DNA of 64,000 nucleotides from NCBI RefSeq assembly GCF_008632125.1, contig NZ_VWRN01000030.1, positions 174,020-238,019 on the forward strand, read 5' to 3'. Positions 17,731 through 27,250 of the stretch are shown here, piece after piece. Origin of the DNA: Cupriavidus cauae (GTDB lineage Bacteria > Pseudomonadota > Gammaproteobacteria > Burkholderiales > Burkholderiaceae). Every line of letters starts with the position of its first letter. Position 1 is the first letter of the stretch. The position numbers and the translations under genes were made by a program. Under the pieces are notes generated by a model. The model was not told where the DNA came from and ran no database searches. It saw nothing but the letters and a program-made list of their open reading frames with translations.

Positions 17731-18909
17731 TCACCGTTCCACGGCGAGCGCCACCCCCATGCCGCCGCCGATGCACAGCGACGCCAGGCCCTTCTTCGCA
17801 TCGCGCCGCTTCATCTCGTGCAGCAGCGTCACCAGAATGCGGCAGCCCGAGGCGCCGATCGGATGGCCGATCGCGATCGCGCCGCCATTGACATTGACCT
17901 TGTCGGTGTCCCAGCCCATCTGCTTGTGCACCGCCAGCGCCTGCGCGGCGAAGGCCTCGTTGATCTCCATCAGGTCCAGGTCCTGCACGCTCCAGCCGGC
18001 GCGCGACAGGCAGCGCTGCGAGGCCGGCACCGGGCCCATGCCCATTACCTTCGGATCGACACCGGCGTTGGCGAACGCGCGGATCGTGGCGAGCGGGGTC
18101 AGTCCCAGCTCGCGCGCCTTGGCGGCCGACATCACCACCACCGCGGCGGCGCCGTCGTTGATGCCCGAGGCGTTGGCCGCGGTCACGGTGCCGGCCTTGT
18201 CGAAGGCCAGCTTCAGGCCCGCGATGCTCTCCAGCGTGGCGCCGTGGCGCACGAACTCGTCGGTGGCGAAGGCCAGCGGCTCGCCCTTGCGCTGCGGGAT
18301 CATCACGGGGACGATTTCCTCGTCGAAGCGCCCGGCCTTCTGCGCGGCCTCGGCCTTGTTCTGCGAGCTGACCGCGAACTCGTCCTGGGCCTCGCGCGAG
18401 ATGCCGTATTCCTTGGCCACGTTCTCCGCGGTGATGCCCATGTGGTACTTGTTGTAGACGTCCCACAGGCCGTCGACGATCATCGTGTCGATCAGCTTGG
18501 CGTCGCCCATGCGGAAGCCGTCGCGCGAGCCCGGCAGCACGTGCGGCGCCGCGCTCATGTTCTCCTGGCCGCCGGCCACGACGATCTCGGCATCGCCCGA
18601 GGCGATCGCGTTGGCGGCGAGCATCACGGCCTTCAGGCCCGAGCCGCACACCTTGTTGATCGTCATCGCGGGGACCATATGCGGCAGCCCGGCCTTGATG
18701 GCCGCCTGGCGCGCCGGGTTCTGTCCCGAGCCGGCGGTCAGCACCTGCCCCATGATTACTTCGCTGACCTGCTCCGGCTTGACGCCGGCGCGCTCGAGCG
18801 CGGCCTTGATGACGATGGCGCCCAGTTCGGGTGCCGGCACCTTGGCCAGCGACCCGCCGAATTTGCCTACCGCGGTGCGTGCGGCCGATACGATCACAAC
18901 GTCAGTCAT
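17731..18909 (-). CDS. phaA: Acetyl-CoA acetyltransferase PhaA
   Basis: A biosynthetic thiolase that condenses two acetyl-CoA to acetoacetyl-CoA, the first step of PHB synthesis. The 392-residue protein shows Cys88 in [11 protein letters not shown], the GHPIGASG motif with the catalytic His, and the second catalytic Cys in LCIGGGMG. The chosen ATG gives the usual [15 protein letters not shown] start and has AGAGGA upstream. It lies 188 bp after phaC and 98 bp before phaB; the phaC-phaA spacer carries a hexanucleotide repeat array. A second thiolase, BktB, is encoded 4 kb further along the same strand. Confidence 0.96.
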   Translation of the reverse strand: MTDVVIVSAARTAVGKFGGSLAKVPAPELGAIVIKAALERAGVKPEQVSEVIMGQVLTAGSGQNPARQAAIKAGLPHMVPAMTINKVCGSGLKAVMLAANAIASGDAEIVVAGGQENMSAAPHVLPGSRDGFRMGDAKLIDTMIVDGLWDVYNKYHMGITAENVAKEYGISREAQDEFAVSSQNKAEAAQKAGRFDEEIVPVMIPQRKGEPLAFATDEFVRHGATLESIAGLKLAFDKAGTVTAANASGINDGAAAVVVMSAAKARELGLTPLATIRAFANAGVDPKVMGMGPVPASQRCLSRAGWSVQDLDLMEINEAFAAQALAVHKQMGWDTDKVNVNGGAIAIGHPIGASGCRILVTLLHEMKRRDAKKGLASLCIGGGMGVALAVER

Positions 18910-18952
18910 GTTCAGTCCTCTCAATGGAATACGGATACTGCGGATTCAGGAA

Positions 18953-19004
18953 GTCGATGTCGATGTCGATGTCTGTCGGTTTCGATGTCGATGTCGATGT
19001 CGAT
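18953..19004. repeat. GTCGAT hexanucleotide array between phaC and phaA
   Basis: Two blocks of GTCGAT repeats (about three and four units), separated by a 12-bp interruption, lie 44-95 bp upstream of the phaA start codon. Copy-number change would alter the spacing between phaC and phaA without touching coding sequence. Confidence 0.85.
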
Positions 19005-19097
19005 GCCGGGGCGCGGACGGGAAGCGGCCGATGAAGGCGGTCGCCCTGGGCGGCTTGCCGGTCCGGTGTTCTCCCCCTCTCGCGTTGCCCCGGTTGC

Positions 19098-20930
19098 CTA
19101 AGCCTTGGCCTTGACGTAGCGGCCCGGCGCCGGCTCGATGGCCGGATAGTCGCGGCTGCCGTACTGGGTCGGTGCCGCCTTTTTCGCGCCGGCGTGCTTG
19201 CCGAGCCAGGCGAACCAGTCCGGCCACCAGCTGCCCGGCGCCTCGGTCGCGCCGGCCAACCAGTCGTTCGGACTGTCTGGCAGGTCGTCGTTGAGCCAAT
19301 GGCTGCGCTTCTTCTTCGCCGGCGGATTGATGACCCCGGCGATATGGCCCGAGGCACCCAGCACGAAGCGCAGGTCGTTGGACAACAACCGCGTCGATGC
19401 ATACGCCGCGGTCCACGGCACGATATGGTCCTCGCGCGAACCGTACAGATAGGTCGGCACGTCGATCTTGCCCAGGTCGACCGGCACGCCGCAGACGGTC
19501 AGCTTGCCCGGCACCTTCAACTCATCCTGCAGGTAGGTATGGCGCAGATACCAGCAATACCAGGGACCCGGCAGGTTGGTCGCGTCGCCGTTCCAGAACA
19601 GCAGGTCGAACGGCACCGGCGTATTGCCCTTCAGATAGTTGTCGACCACGTAGTTCCAGACCAGATCGTTCGGCCGCAGGAACGAGAACGTGTTCGCCAG
19701 CTCGATGCCGCGCAGCAAGGCACAGGGCGCGCCGGCCGCGCCGCCGAGCGTGGCTTCGCGCAGTTGCACGTGCGCTTCGTCGACGAAGACGTCGAGCACA
19801 CCGGTGTCGGAGAAATCGAGCAGCGTGGTCAGCAGCGTCAGGCTCTGCGCGGGACGCTCGCCGCGGCCGGCCATCACCGCCAGCGCGGTCGACACGATGG
19901 TGCCACCGACGCAGAAGCCCAGCACGTTGATGCGGTCCTGCCCACTGATCGCGCGCGACACCTCGATCGCGCGGATCGCGCCGTGTTCGATGTAGTCGTC
20001 CCAGGTACGCGCCGCCATGCTCGCATCGGGATTGCGCCACGACACCAGGAACACGGTATGGCCCTGCTCGACGATATGGCGCACCAGCGAGCTCTCCGGC
20101 TGCAGGTCGAGGATGTAGTACTTGTTGATGCAGGGCGGCACCATCAGCAGCGGGCGCGCATGCACCTTGGCGGTCAGCGGCTTGTACTGCAGCAGCTGGA
20201 AGTACTCGTTCTCGTAGACCACCGCGCCCTCGGTGACCGCGACATTGCGGCCGACCTCGAAGGCGGATTCGTCGGTCTGCGAGATCTTGCCACGCGTCAG
20301 GTCCTCCAGCATGTTGCGCAGGCCCGCGCGCAGCGATTCGCCGTTCGATTCGATCAGCCGCCGCTGCGCCTCGGGATTGGTCGCGAGGAAATTGGCCGGC
20401 GACATCGCGTCCACCCACTGCGTCACGGCGAAGCGGATGCGCTGCCGCGTCTTGGCATCGGCCTCGACGGCGTCGGCCATCTCGCTCATCGCGCGCGCGG
20501 TCAGCAGATAGAAGGCGGCGGCATAGCGATACGGCGCGTTGCTGCGCCAGGCATCGCCGGCAAAGCGCCGGTCGGTCAGTTGCACCTGCTGCTGGTCACC
20601 GGCCGCCATCGCGCGCCACAGGTCGGTGAAGCCCTGCATGAAGCGCTGCTGGATCTCGGCCAGTTGGGCCGGGGCAATCTTGATACCGGGAAATGCAGCG
20701 CCGGGAAATCCGGCACCGGGGAATGCGCCGCCGGGAAATGCGCCGCCGGGGAACCCACCCAGCGCGGCAAACGCTTCCGCGCCCGGCATGCCGCCGGCCG
20801 CGCGGCCATTGGCTTGGGCCTGCCTGGACCACTCCAGCCATGTCGCTGGATCGAATGGCCCCGGCGTCGATGAAAACGGTGTGGTCTTTTCTTCCTGTCC
20901 GGAAGCTGCCGCGCCTTTGCCGGTCGCCAT
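19098..20930 (-). CDS. phaC: Class I poly(3-hydroxybutyrate) synthase PhaC
   Basis: Polymerises (R)-3-hydroxyacyl-CoA (C3-C5) into polyhydroxyalkanoate at the granule surface. The 610-residue protein starts MATGKGAAAS and ends EPAPGRYVKAKA, as in Cupriavidus PhaC1 (589 residues). The catalytic triad is visible: Cys340 in the lipase-like box GFCVGG, Asp501 in GSREDHIVPW and His529 in GASGHIAGVINPP. About 21 extra residues (near 59-81) form a GAFPG-type repeat in the N-terminal domain, encoded by 15-bp-like DNA repeats at 20690-20765. This is the first gene of the operon, and its promoter at 21133-21162 matches the known phaC promoter. The leader is about 195 nt. Confidence 0.97.
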   Translation of the reverse strand: MATGKGAAASGQEEKTTPFSSTPGPFDPATWLEWSRQAQANGRAAGGMPGAEAFAALGGFPGGAFPGGAFPGAGFPGAAFPGIKIAPAQLAEIQQRFMQGFTDLWRAMAAGDQQQVQLTDRRFAGDAWRSNAPYRYAAAFYLLTARAMSEMADAVEADAKTRQRIRFAVTQWVDAMSPANFLATNPEAQRRLIESNGESLRAGLRNMLEDLTRGKISQTDESAFEVGRNVAVTEGAVVYENEYFQLLQYKPLTAKVHARPLLMVPPCINKYYILDLQPESSLVRHIVEQGHTVFLVSWRNPDASMAARTWDDYIEHGAIRAIEVSRAISGQDRINVLGFCVGGTIVSTALAVMAGRGERPAQSLTLLTTLLDFSDTGVLDVFVDEAHVQLREATLGGAAGAPCALLRGIELANTFSFLRPNDLVWNYVVDNYLKGNTPVPFDLLFWNGDATNLPGPWYCWYLRHTYLQDELKVPGKLTVCGVPVDLGKIDVPTYLYGSREDHIVPWTAAYASTRLLSNDLRFVLGASGHIAGVINPPAKKKRSHWLNDDLPDSPNDWLAGATEAPGSWWPDWFAWLGKHAGAKKAAPTQYGSRDYPAIEPAPGRYVKAKA

Positions 20931-21132
20931 GATGTCGTGTCTCTCTGCCGTCTGATGGGTGAGCCGGCCCGGAGCGCCGTGCTGCGATTCGCTCCGGGAG
21001 AACCGGCACGCGTCGCGCTCCTCCGGCCACGGAGCGCGTGCGGTATGCTTGCCGAATGACGGCCAGCGCGCTTTCCACGGCATACCGTGGTGCGGGGCGC
21101 TGCGGGCCGCACAGTTACTCGCCGTCCGGGGC

Positions 21133-21162
21133 ATTGTTGCCTTGCAACGATGACGCTGTCAA
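21133..21162 (-). promoter_or_regulatory. phaCAB sigma-70 promoter
   Basis: On the minus strand TTGACA (21157-21162) and AACAAT (21133-21138) are spaced by 18 bp, about 195 bp upstream of phaC. The hexamers, the spacing and the intervening GTTGCAAGG agree with the published C. necator phaC promoter as I remember it. The small plus-strand gene at 21245 starts 83 bp on the other side, so a divergent promoter must share this 314-bp gap. Confidence 0.85.
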
Positions 21163-21244
21163 TGCGGGAAACGTCTTGACGCAAAGGCGCTCCGCGGCCG
21201 GCGATGACGCGCCCGGCAGTGTCCACGAAGAGGATGAAATTCCG

Positions 21245-21562
21245 ATGTATATCGTCGCGATCGGCTGGCTCTACGTCGCGCTGATGATGGCCATCACCGA
21301 ACACACGGTGGTGGCCGCGATCGCCACGTTCCTGTTGTATGGCGTGGGGCCGGTCGCGCTGCTGCTCTATATCCTCGGCACGCCCGGACGGCGGAAGCGG
21401 CGGCGGGCCGCGGAACAGGCTGCGGAACGGGGACCAGCGCCGGCTGCGGAACCGCCAGCGGGACCGGCTGCAAAGCGGGCAACCGAAGACGTCGCAACAC
21501 CAGCGGCACAGCGGGCCGCCGAGCCTGCGCCAGCGACACCGCGGGACGGCGGCGCGTCGTGA
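21245..21562 (+). CDS. Small membrane protein of unknown function, divergent from phaC
   Basis: A 105-residue protein with two hydrophobic segments (about residues 2-19 and 21-46, ending LLLYILGTPGRRKRRR) and then a basic, Ala/Pro/Glu-rich, probably disordered cytoplasmic tail. I do not recognise a named family. A purine-rich AGAGGATG lies before the ATG at 21245. It is read away from phaC, which puts its 5' region next to the phaC promoter. Whether it has anything to do with PHA is unknown. Confidence 0.7.
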   Translation: MYIVAIGWLYVALMMAITEHTVVAAIATFLLYGVGPVALLLYILGTPGRRKRRRAAEQAAERGPAPAAEPPAGPAAKRATEDVATPAAQRAAEPAPATPRDGGAS

Positions 21563-21666
21563 CATCAAATGTCATGTCGTCCGGACAATAGAGCAGCTGC
21601 ATTCGGTGCGGCTGCCCTCCACCCTTGCCCGGCCGCTTCCTGCGCTGCCCCTTGCCCGGCCGCTTC

Positions 21667-22581
21667 TTATTTTTCCTTCGATGCCGGCTCGAGCCAGACC
21701 AGGCTCGCCATGCGTCCCGTCACGCCATCGCGCCGATACGAGTAGAAGCGCTGCGCATCGCTGACCGTGCAGGCATCGCCGCCGTAGACGTCGACACAGC
21801 CGGCGCGCGCGAGCCGGATGCGGGCGAGCGCGTACAGGTCGGCCAGATATTTGCCTGGCGCGCCGGGCCGGAACGCCTGCTCTACGGCATCGCGCTCGTG
21901 CGTCAAGGCCTGCTCGAGAAACGCGGAACGGACTTCGGCGCCGACCTCGAAGGCATCGGGCCCGATCGCGGGACCGAGCCATGCGAGCCACTGCGGCGGC
22001 GATCCGGTGTCCGGGCGTTGCCGGTCCATGCGGGCCAGCGTGGCCTCGATCACGCCGGCACACAGGCCGCGCCAGCCCGCATGCGCGGCACCGACGACCG
22101 TGCCCGCGCGATCGCACAGCAGGACCGGCAGGCAGTCCGCCGTCATCACCGCGCAGACCTGCCCCGGCGTCGTGCTGATGCTGGCATCGGCGCGCGGCGG
22201 CGCGTCCGGTGCCGGGCGATTGCCGGCCTCTGAGCCATAGTCCTCAGCGACCCGATCGACGCCATTGACCCCATCGCTGCCCTGGCCGCCATCGAGGACC
22301 TCGACACCATCGGCCGTCACCACCGCGCATCCGTGCACCTGTTCCAGCCAGCGCGGCGCGGACGGCAGCCACGTCTGGAGGCGCCGGCGATTCTCCGCCA
22401 CCGCGTCGGCATCGTCGCCGACATGGGTGCCGAGATTGAGCCCACCCGCACTGCCATCCGCCAGTCCGTATGGGCCGCGGCTGACGCCGCCGATGCGCGT
22501 GGTGGACAACGCGCGCACCCGCGCGGGCGCGGGCCAGTCAGGGACCAACTGCGCCAGGCGGCCGTCGTCAGCGCCCGTCAT
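21667..22581 (-). CDS. pgeF: Purine nucleoside phosphorylase PgeF (YfiH, laccase-domain family)
   Basis: A member of the PgeF/YfiH family, which acts on purine nucleosides with phosphate and corrects peptidoglycan-precursor errors in E. coli. The 304-residue protein carries the family's metal ligands in [13 protein letters not shown] and AHAGWRG. An insertion of about 35 residues (roughly 98-132, rich in Asp/Gly/Pro) between the first and second ligand motifs makes it longer than the usual 240-260 residues. The start ATG overlaps the rluD stop (ATGA, 22578-22581). The rluD-pgeF order is common in proteobacteria. Confidence 0.9.
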   Translation of the reverse strand: MTGADDGRLAQLVPDWPAPARVRALSTTRIGGVSRGPYGLADGSAGGLNLGTHVGDDADAVAENRRRLQTWLPSAPRWLEQVHGCAVVTADGVEVLDGGQGSDGVNGVDRVAEDYGSEAGNRPAPDAPPRADASISTTPGQVCAVMTADCLPVLLCDRAGTVVGAAHAGWRGLCAGVIEATLARMDRQRPDTGSPPQWLAWLGPAIGPDAFEVGAEVRSAFLEQALTHERDAVEQAFRPGAPGKYLADLYALARIRLARAGCVDVYGGDACTVSDAQRFYSYRRDGVTGRMASLVWLEPASKEK

Positions 22582-23819
22582 GCGCGCCCCTCGCCATCGT
22601 CGCCATCGTCGTCATCTTCGTCATCGCCACCCTCATCGCCCTCGAACAACACGCCGTCCCAATCGTCGTCGTCCTCGTCGTCGTAGCGATCGCGCTCTTC
22701 CAGCGTAGTGAAGTCGAGCGTGTCGATCAGCGCCTGCAGATCGTCCGGCGCCGGCGCACGCCACGACATCGGCTTGCCGCTGACCGGATGCACCAGCCCG
22801 AGCCGATAGGCATGCAGCGCCTGCCGTTCGAACGGCACCGGCAGCGGCGCCTTGATGGCCGGGCGCTGGCCGCGCTGGGTGGCGCGGTGATAGACCGGGT
22901 CGCCCAGCAGCGGATGACCGATCGATTCGAAATGCACGCGGATCTGATGGGTGCGTCCGGTCTCGAGCTGGCACATCACCATCGACACACAACCACGTCC
23001 GAGCGGCGCCACGCCGAGCGTGCGGAAATGCGTGCGCGAGGGCTTGCCGCTCGAGGTATGCACGATCGCCATGCGGGTGCGCTCGCGCGGATCGCGTCCG
23101 ATCGGCGCATCGATGGTGCCCTCGTCGGGCGCCTCGCCCCATACCAGCGCGAGATAGGTCCGCTTGACCGTGCGGGCCTGCAGCTGCCGCACCAGATCGG
23201 TCTGCGCGGTCAGCGTGCGGGCCACCACCATCAGGCCCGAGGTTTCCTTGTCGAGCCGATGGACGATGCCCGCGCGCGGCAGCGAGGCAGCGGCCGGATC
23301 GCGATGCAGCAGCCCGTTGAGCACGGTGCCGCTCCAGTTGCCGGCCGCGGGATGCACCACCAGGCCGGCCGGCTTGTCGATGACCAGCAGCGCCGCGTCT
23401 TCGTAGACGATCTGCAGCGGCACCGGCTCGGGCGTGAAGGCCAGCGTTTCGGGCGCCGCCTGCGGCCGGACCTCGATGCGCTGCCCCATCTGCACGCTGT
23501 CCCGCGGCCGGCGCACCGCGCCGTCGACGGTCACCGCGCCGCTGTCGATCCACTGCTGGATGCGGCTGCGCGAGAATTCGCTGAGCTGGCGGGCCAATAA
23601 TTTATCGAGCCGTTCTCCGTGTGCGGCGCTGTCGACTTCCAGCACCACGGGAACCATGTCGGCGCCGCTTTCCGCCTCGACAAGTGCGGCCGCGGGCAGC
23701 TCGTCGAAATCTTCCAGCTCGGTTTCGACCGCCGCATCGCGTGCGGCCTCGCCGTCGAGGGCCGCTTGCGGGCTGGCGACCGAGGGGCTTGGGCTATAAT
23801 GCTTGACGCTTTTTTTCAT
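22578..23819 (-). CDS. rluD: 23S rRNA pseudouridine synthase RluD
   Basis: Forms pseudouridines in helix 69 of 23S rRNA. The 413-residue product has an N-terminal acidic extension and an S4-like domain ([27 protein letters not shown] region). The catalytic domain carries the active-site Asp in [13 protein letters not shown] and the downstream [12 protein letters not shown]. The last 35 or so residues are an extreme Asp/Glu tail unusual for RluD. I chose the ATG at 23819 (MKKSVKHY); an in-frame ATG at 23837 is also possible. The gene diverges from bamD, and the bamD -10 box lies inside the rluD 5' coding region. Confidence 0.92.
   Translation of the reverse strand: MKKSVKHYSPSPSVASPQAALDGEAARDAAVETELEDFDELPAAALVEAESGADMVPVVLEVDSAAHGERLDKLLARQLSEFSRSRIQQWIDSGAVTVDGAVRRPRDSVQMGQRIEVRPQAAPETLAFTPEPVPLQIVYEDAALLVIDKPAGLVVHPAAGNWSGTVLNGLLHRDPAAASLPRAGIVHRLDKETSGLMVVARTLTAQTDLVRQLQARTVKRTYLALVWGEAPDEGTIDAPIGRDPRERTRMAIVHTSSGKPSRTHFRTLGVAPLGRGCVSMVMCQLETGRTHQIRVHFESIGHPLLGDPVYHRATQRGQRPAIKAPLPVPFERQALHAYRLGLVHPVSGKPMSWRAPAPDDLQALIDTLDFTTLEERDRYDDEDDDDWDGVLFEGDEGGDDEDDDDGDDGEGRA
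23795..23800 (+). promoter_or_regulatory. Likely -10 box for bamD
   Basis: A perfect TATAAT lies 36 bp before the bamD ATG, inside the first codons of the divergent rluD gene. No clear -35 hexamer is at the right distance. Transcription of the two essential-type genes would overlap here. Confidence 0.5.
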
Positions 23820-23835
23820 CCGGAATAGGTTGCCC

Positions 23836-24669
23836 ATGCAATCGATGAGCATGAGACGCGCCAGTTGGCGCGCAAGATTTGGAGCGATTCTGCTCGCGGG
23901 CGGCTGCGTCATGCTGTCGGCATGCGGCCTGCTCTCGGAACAACCCGACGAAACGGCGGGTTGGTCAGCCAACAAATTATATTCGGAAGCCAAGGACGCC
24001 CTCGACAGCGGCGACTATCCGCGCGCGGTCAAGCTGTACGAAAAACTCGAGGGCCGCTATCCGTTCGGCCGGTTCGCGCAGCAGGCGCAGATCGATACGG
24101 CCTATGCCAACTACAAGGACGGCGAAACCGCCGCCGCGCTGGCCTCGGTCGACCGCTTCATCCAGCTGCACCCGAATCACCCCAGCGTCGATTACGCCTA
24201 CTACCTGAAGGGGCTGATCAACTTCAACGACAACCTCGGCTGGCTCGGCCGCTTCTCGGGCCAGGACCTGAGCGAGCGCGATCCGAAGGCGGCGCGCGCG
24301 GCCTACGACGCCTTCCATACGCTGGTCACGCGCTTCCCCGAAAGCCGGTACACGCCGGACGCCGCCGCGCGGATGCAGTACATCGTCAATTCGCTGGCCC
24401 AGCACGAAGTCCACGCGGCGCGCTACTACTATCGCCGCGGCGCCTACCTGGCGGCGGTCAACCGCGCGCAGCAGGCGCTGAAGGAATACGATGGCGCGCC
24501 GGCCAACGAGGAAGCGCTGTACATCATGATCCGTTCGTACGAAGCGCTGGGCATGAAGGACCTGCGCGACGACACGCTGCGCGTGATGGAGATGAACTTC
24601 CCGAACAGCGACTTCATGAAGTACGGCGAGCGCCGCGAGAAGGACAAGCCGTGGTGGAAGCTGTTCTGA
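23836..24669 (+). CDS. bamD: Outer membrane assembly lipoprotein BamD
   Basis: A subunit of the BAM complex that inserts beta-barrel proteins into the outer membrane. The 277-residue product begins with a lipoprotein signal whose lipobox is LSACG, putting the lipidated Cys near residue 29. TPR repeats follow ([31 protein letters not shown] and later units, YfiO family). Start alternatives at 23845 and 23851 differ by a few residues only. A strong terminator follows at 24702. Similarity to the ComL name used in Neisseria is expected. Confidence 0.94.
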   Translation: MQSMSMRRASWRARFGAILLAGGCVMLSACGLLSEQPDETAGWSANKLYSEAKDALDSGDYPRAVKLYEKLEGRYPFGRFAQQAQIDTAYANYKDGETAAALASVDRFIQLHPNHPSVDYAYYLKGLINFNDNLGWLGRFSGQDLSERDPKAARAAYDAFHTLVTRFPESRYTPDAAARMQYIVNSLAQHEVHAARYYYRRGAYLAAVNRAQQALKEYDGAPANEEALYIMIRSYEALGMKDLRDDTLRVMEMNFPNSDFMKYGERREKDKPWWKLF

Positions 24670-24701
24670 ACGATCTGACGCCACTGCGACAGGCATGAGA
24701 A

Positions 24702-24734
24702 AAGCCCGGTTCGATTCACCGAACCGGGCTTTTT
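24702..24734 (+). terminator. Rho-independent terminator of bamD
   Basis: A perfect 12-bp stem (AAGCCCGGTTCG and its complement) with a 6-nt loop is followed by a T-run, 32 bp after the bamD stop. Confidence 0.92.
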
Positions 24735-24740
24735 GTTTTC

Positions 24741-24890
24741 GGAGGCCGTACCGGACCCCGTTTGAAGGCGGTAGCCATGCCTCGCTTGGAGGCGGCACCC
24801 GGTCGTGTTCCGAGGCGGCACCGGGCCGCTTTTCTTGAAGGCGGCTACCGCTCGTGATTGAGCGCGGCACCGGACCGCGCTCGCCGCCGC
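24741..24890. repeat. Imperfect ~24-bp tandem repeat, AGGCGGCACCGG type
   Basis: Six degenerate copies with the core AGGCGGYACCGG, each about 23-26 bp apart, fill the space between the bamD terminator and the end of the convergent helicase gene. Confidence 0.65.
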
Positions 24891-24894
24891 GCCG

Positions 24895-27171
24895 CTACGC
24901 CTTCTTCAACCCTTCCAGAAACGCCACCACCGTGTCCCGTTCGCGCGTGCGCTTGAATGGCGGCAGGCTCTGCCAGATCTGGCGTCCGTAGGGCTTCTCG
25001 ACCAGCCGCGTGTCGCAGATCACCAGCACGCCGCGATCGGTCTCGGAGCGGATCAGCCGGCCGGCGCCCTGCTTCAGCGTGATCACCGCGTGCGGCAGCT
25101 GGTGCACGGCGAACGGGCTCAGTCCCTTCTTCTGCAGCGCCTCCATGCGGGCGGCCAGAACCGGATCGTCGGGCGGCGCGAACGGCAGCTTGTCGATCAC
25201 CACCAGCGACAACGCTTCGCCGCGTACATCGACGCCCTCCCAGAAGCTCTGGCTGCCGACCAGCACCGCATTGCCGAGCTCGCGGAAGCGGTCGAGCAGC
25301 TCGGTGCGGCTGGCCTGGCCCTGCACCAGGATCGGCAACTGCAGCCCGCGTTCGGCGAAGGCCTCGTACAGCAGATCGGAGGCGCGCTGCACCGCGCGCA
25401 GCGTGGTGCAAAGCAGGAAGGTGCGCCCGCCGGCCGCCTCGATCAGCGGCAAGGCGGCGGCCACCACGGCATCGGTGAACTGCGGCGACTGCGGCGCCGG
25501 CAGGTCGCGCGGCACATACAGCAGGCCCTGCTCGCCGTAGTCGAAGGGGCTGGGCAGCGACAGCGAACGATCCTTGTCGAGCCCCAGCTGCGCGGCATAG
25601 TGGGCAAAATTGCCTTTGACCGACAGCGTCGCCGAGGTAAAGATCCACGCGCGCGGATGGCCGGCACGCTGACGCGAGAAGATCGGCGCGATCGACAGCG
25701 GCGTGCGATGCAGCTGCACGGTATGCGAGAACACTTCGACCCAGCGCACCGTTTCGGGCGGGTTCCAGGCCGGCGTGGAGGCGGTCGCCGGGTCGGATGC
25801 CGAAGCGGACGCGGACGCAGACCCTGAAGCGGCATCGGCAGCCGCATCGGGCAACGCCCCTGCAATCGATTCCCCACGCGCTGCATTGGGCTCCGACAAT
25901 GCGCCCCCCGAAGACGCGGACCCCGACAACGCCGACTCGGACAACGCCGCCAACGCCGGCTGCACCGCTTCGGCGCCCGTCCCGCCCGCCTCAACCGCCG
26001 GCTGCGGCGCCGGGCTGTCGTCGCGCCAGGCTGCCAGCCGCTGCGCCAGCTCCAGCGCGCGGCGATGGCACTGCTCCAGCGATTCGGCGCGCTCGGCCTG
26101 GCCCTGCAGCAGCGCCACCACATCGCTCAACGCCTTCTCCAGCGCGTCTAGCGTGTCGAAGAACGGCTCGCCGATGCGGGCGTCGGCCTCGATCTGCCCA
26201 AGCGCCAGCCGTACATTGTCCTTGCCGAAGGCCAGCCGCAGATCGCGCGTGGCGCGCTCGAGCGGCGCGACGATGCCGACCCAGTCGGCCGCATCGCGCG
26301 CATGCGACAGGCCCTCGGCGACCGTATCGCGCGCCAGTTCCAGCAGCTGGCTGGTCGACAGGCTGTCGCCGAAGAACAGCGTCGCGGTCTCCGGCAGCTG
26401 GTGCGCCTCGTCGAAGATCACCGTATTCGCCGCCGGCAGCAGCTCGGCCATGCCGGTATCGCGCAGCACCACGTCGGCGAAGAACAGATGATGGTTGACC
26501 ACCACCAGGTCGGCCTGCTGCGCCTCCTTGCGTGCCCGCATCACGAAGCACTCCTTGTGGTGCGGGCATTCGGTGCCGAGACAGTTGTCGCGGGTCGAGG
26601 TCACCAGCTGCCATACCGGCGCGTTCTCCGGCACGCTGGCCAGTTCGGCCTTGTCGCCGGACGAGGTGGTCTTGGCGAAGTTGGCGATCTCGCGCAGCCA
26701 CGCCGCGTCCTGCCTGGACGCCAGCCGCCCGTTCAACTGCGCCCGCTCCATGTGGTAATGGCAGACGTAGTTGGCGCGGCCCTTGAGCAGCGCGACCGAG
26801 ACCGGGACATTGAGCGCGCGGCGCACGGTCGGGATATCGCGCAGGAACAGCTGGTCCTGCAGGTTCTTGGTCCCCGTCGACAGGATCACCTTGCCGCCCC
26901 AGAGCATCGCCGGCACCAGGTAGGCGAAGGTCTTGCCGGTGCCCGTGCCGGCCTCGACGATCACCGTGTCGTGCGCCTCGATCGCATCGGCCACCGCGAC
27001 GGCCATCTTCGCCTGCGCATCGCGCGGCCGATAGCCGTCGATGGCCTGCGCCAGCGTGCCGGTCGGCGCGAAGATGCGCGCCAGCGCCGCGGCGCGCGCG
27101 TCGGCGGCGTCCGGCTGGATGGCGGGGCCGGCGGCTTCGTCGCCGGGATGGGAGAGATCGGAATCGGACAA
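24895..27171 (-). CDS. ATP-dependent DNA helicase, DinG/YoaA family
   Basis: A superfamily 2 XPD-like 5'-3' helicase with an iron-sulfur cluster, acting in DNA repair. The 758-residue protein has a Q-motif-like YRPRDAQ, Walker A EAGTGTGKT (residues 73-81), cluster cysteines in NYVCHYH, NCLGTEC and ECFV, the DEAH box in IFDEAHQ, and C-terminal motifs WEGVDVRG and QGAGRLIRSETDRG. A Ser/Ala-rich low-complexity insert (about residues 400-470) is atypical. The start is uncertain: the first available codon is TTG at 27171, without a clear ribosome site. YoaA rather than DinG is likely from the overall length. Confidence 0.88.
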   Translation of the reverse strand: MSDSDLSHPGDEAAGPAIQPDAADARAAALARIFAPTGTLAQAIDGYRPRDAQAKMAVAVADAIEAHDTVIVEAGTGTGKTFAYLVPAMLWGGKVILSTGTKNLQDQLFLRDIPTVRRALNVPVSVALLKGRANYVCHYHMERAQLNGRLASRQDAAWLREIANFAKTTSSGDKAELASVPENAPVWQLVTSTRDNCLGTECPHHKECFVMRARKEAQQADLVVVNHHLFFADVVLRDTGMAELLPAANTVIFDEAHQLPETATLFFGDSLSTSQLLELARDTVAEGLSHARDAADWVGIVAPLERATRDLRLAFGKDNVRLALGQIEADARIGEPFFDTLDALEKALSDVVALLQGQAERAESLEQCHRRALELAQRLAAWRDDSPAPQPAVEAGGTGAEAVQPALAALSESALSGSASSGGALSEPNAARGESIAGALPDAAADAASGSASASASASDPATASTPAWNPPETVRWVEVFSHTVQLHRTPLSIAPIFSRQRAGHPRAWIFTSATLSVKGNFAHYAAQLGLDKDRSLSLPSPFDYGEQGLLYVPRDLPAPQSPQFTDAVVAAALPLIEAAGGRTFLLCTTLRAVQRASDLLYEAFAERGLQLPILVQGQASRTELLDRFRELGNAVLVGSQSFWEGVDVRGEALSLVVIDKLPFAPPDDPVLAARMEALQKKGLSPFAVHQLPHAVITLKQGAGRLIRSETDRGVLVICDTRLVEKPYGRQIWQSLPPFKRTRERDTVVAFLEGLKKA

Positions 27172-27250
27172 GGCTGGCAGGAATTCGGTGCGCCGCAGGC
27201 CGTGGCCGGCGGCGCTGGCATGGCGGCCCGCGGGATCGCGGACCGGGGGA

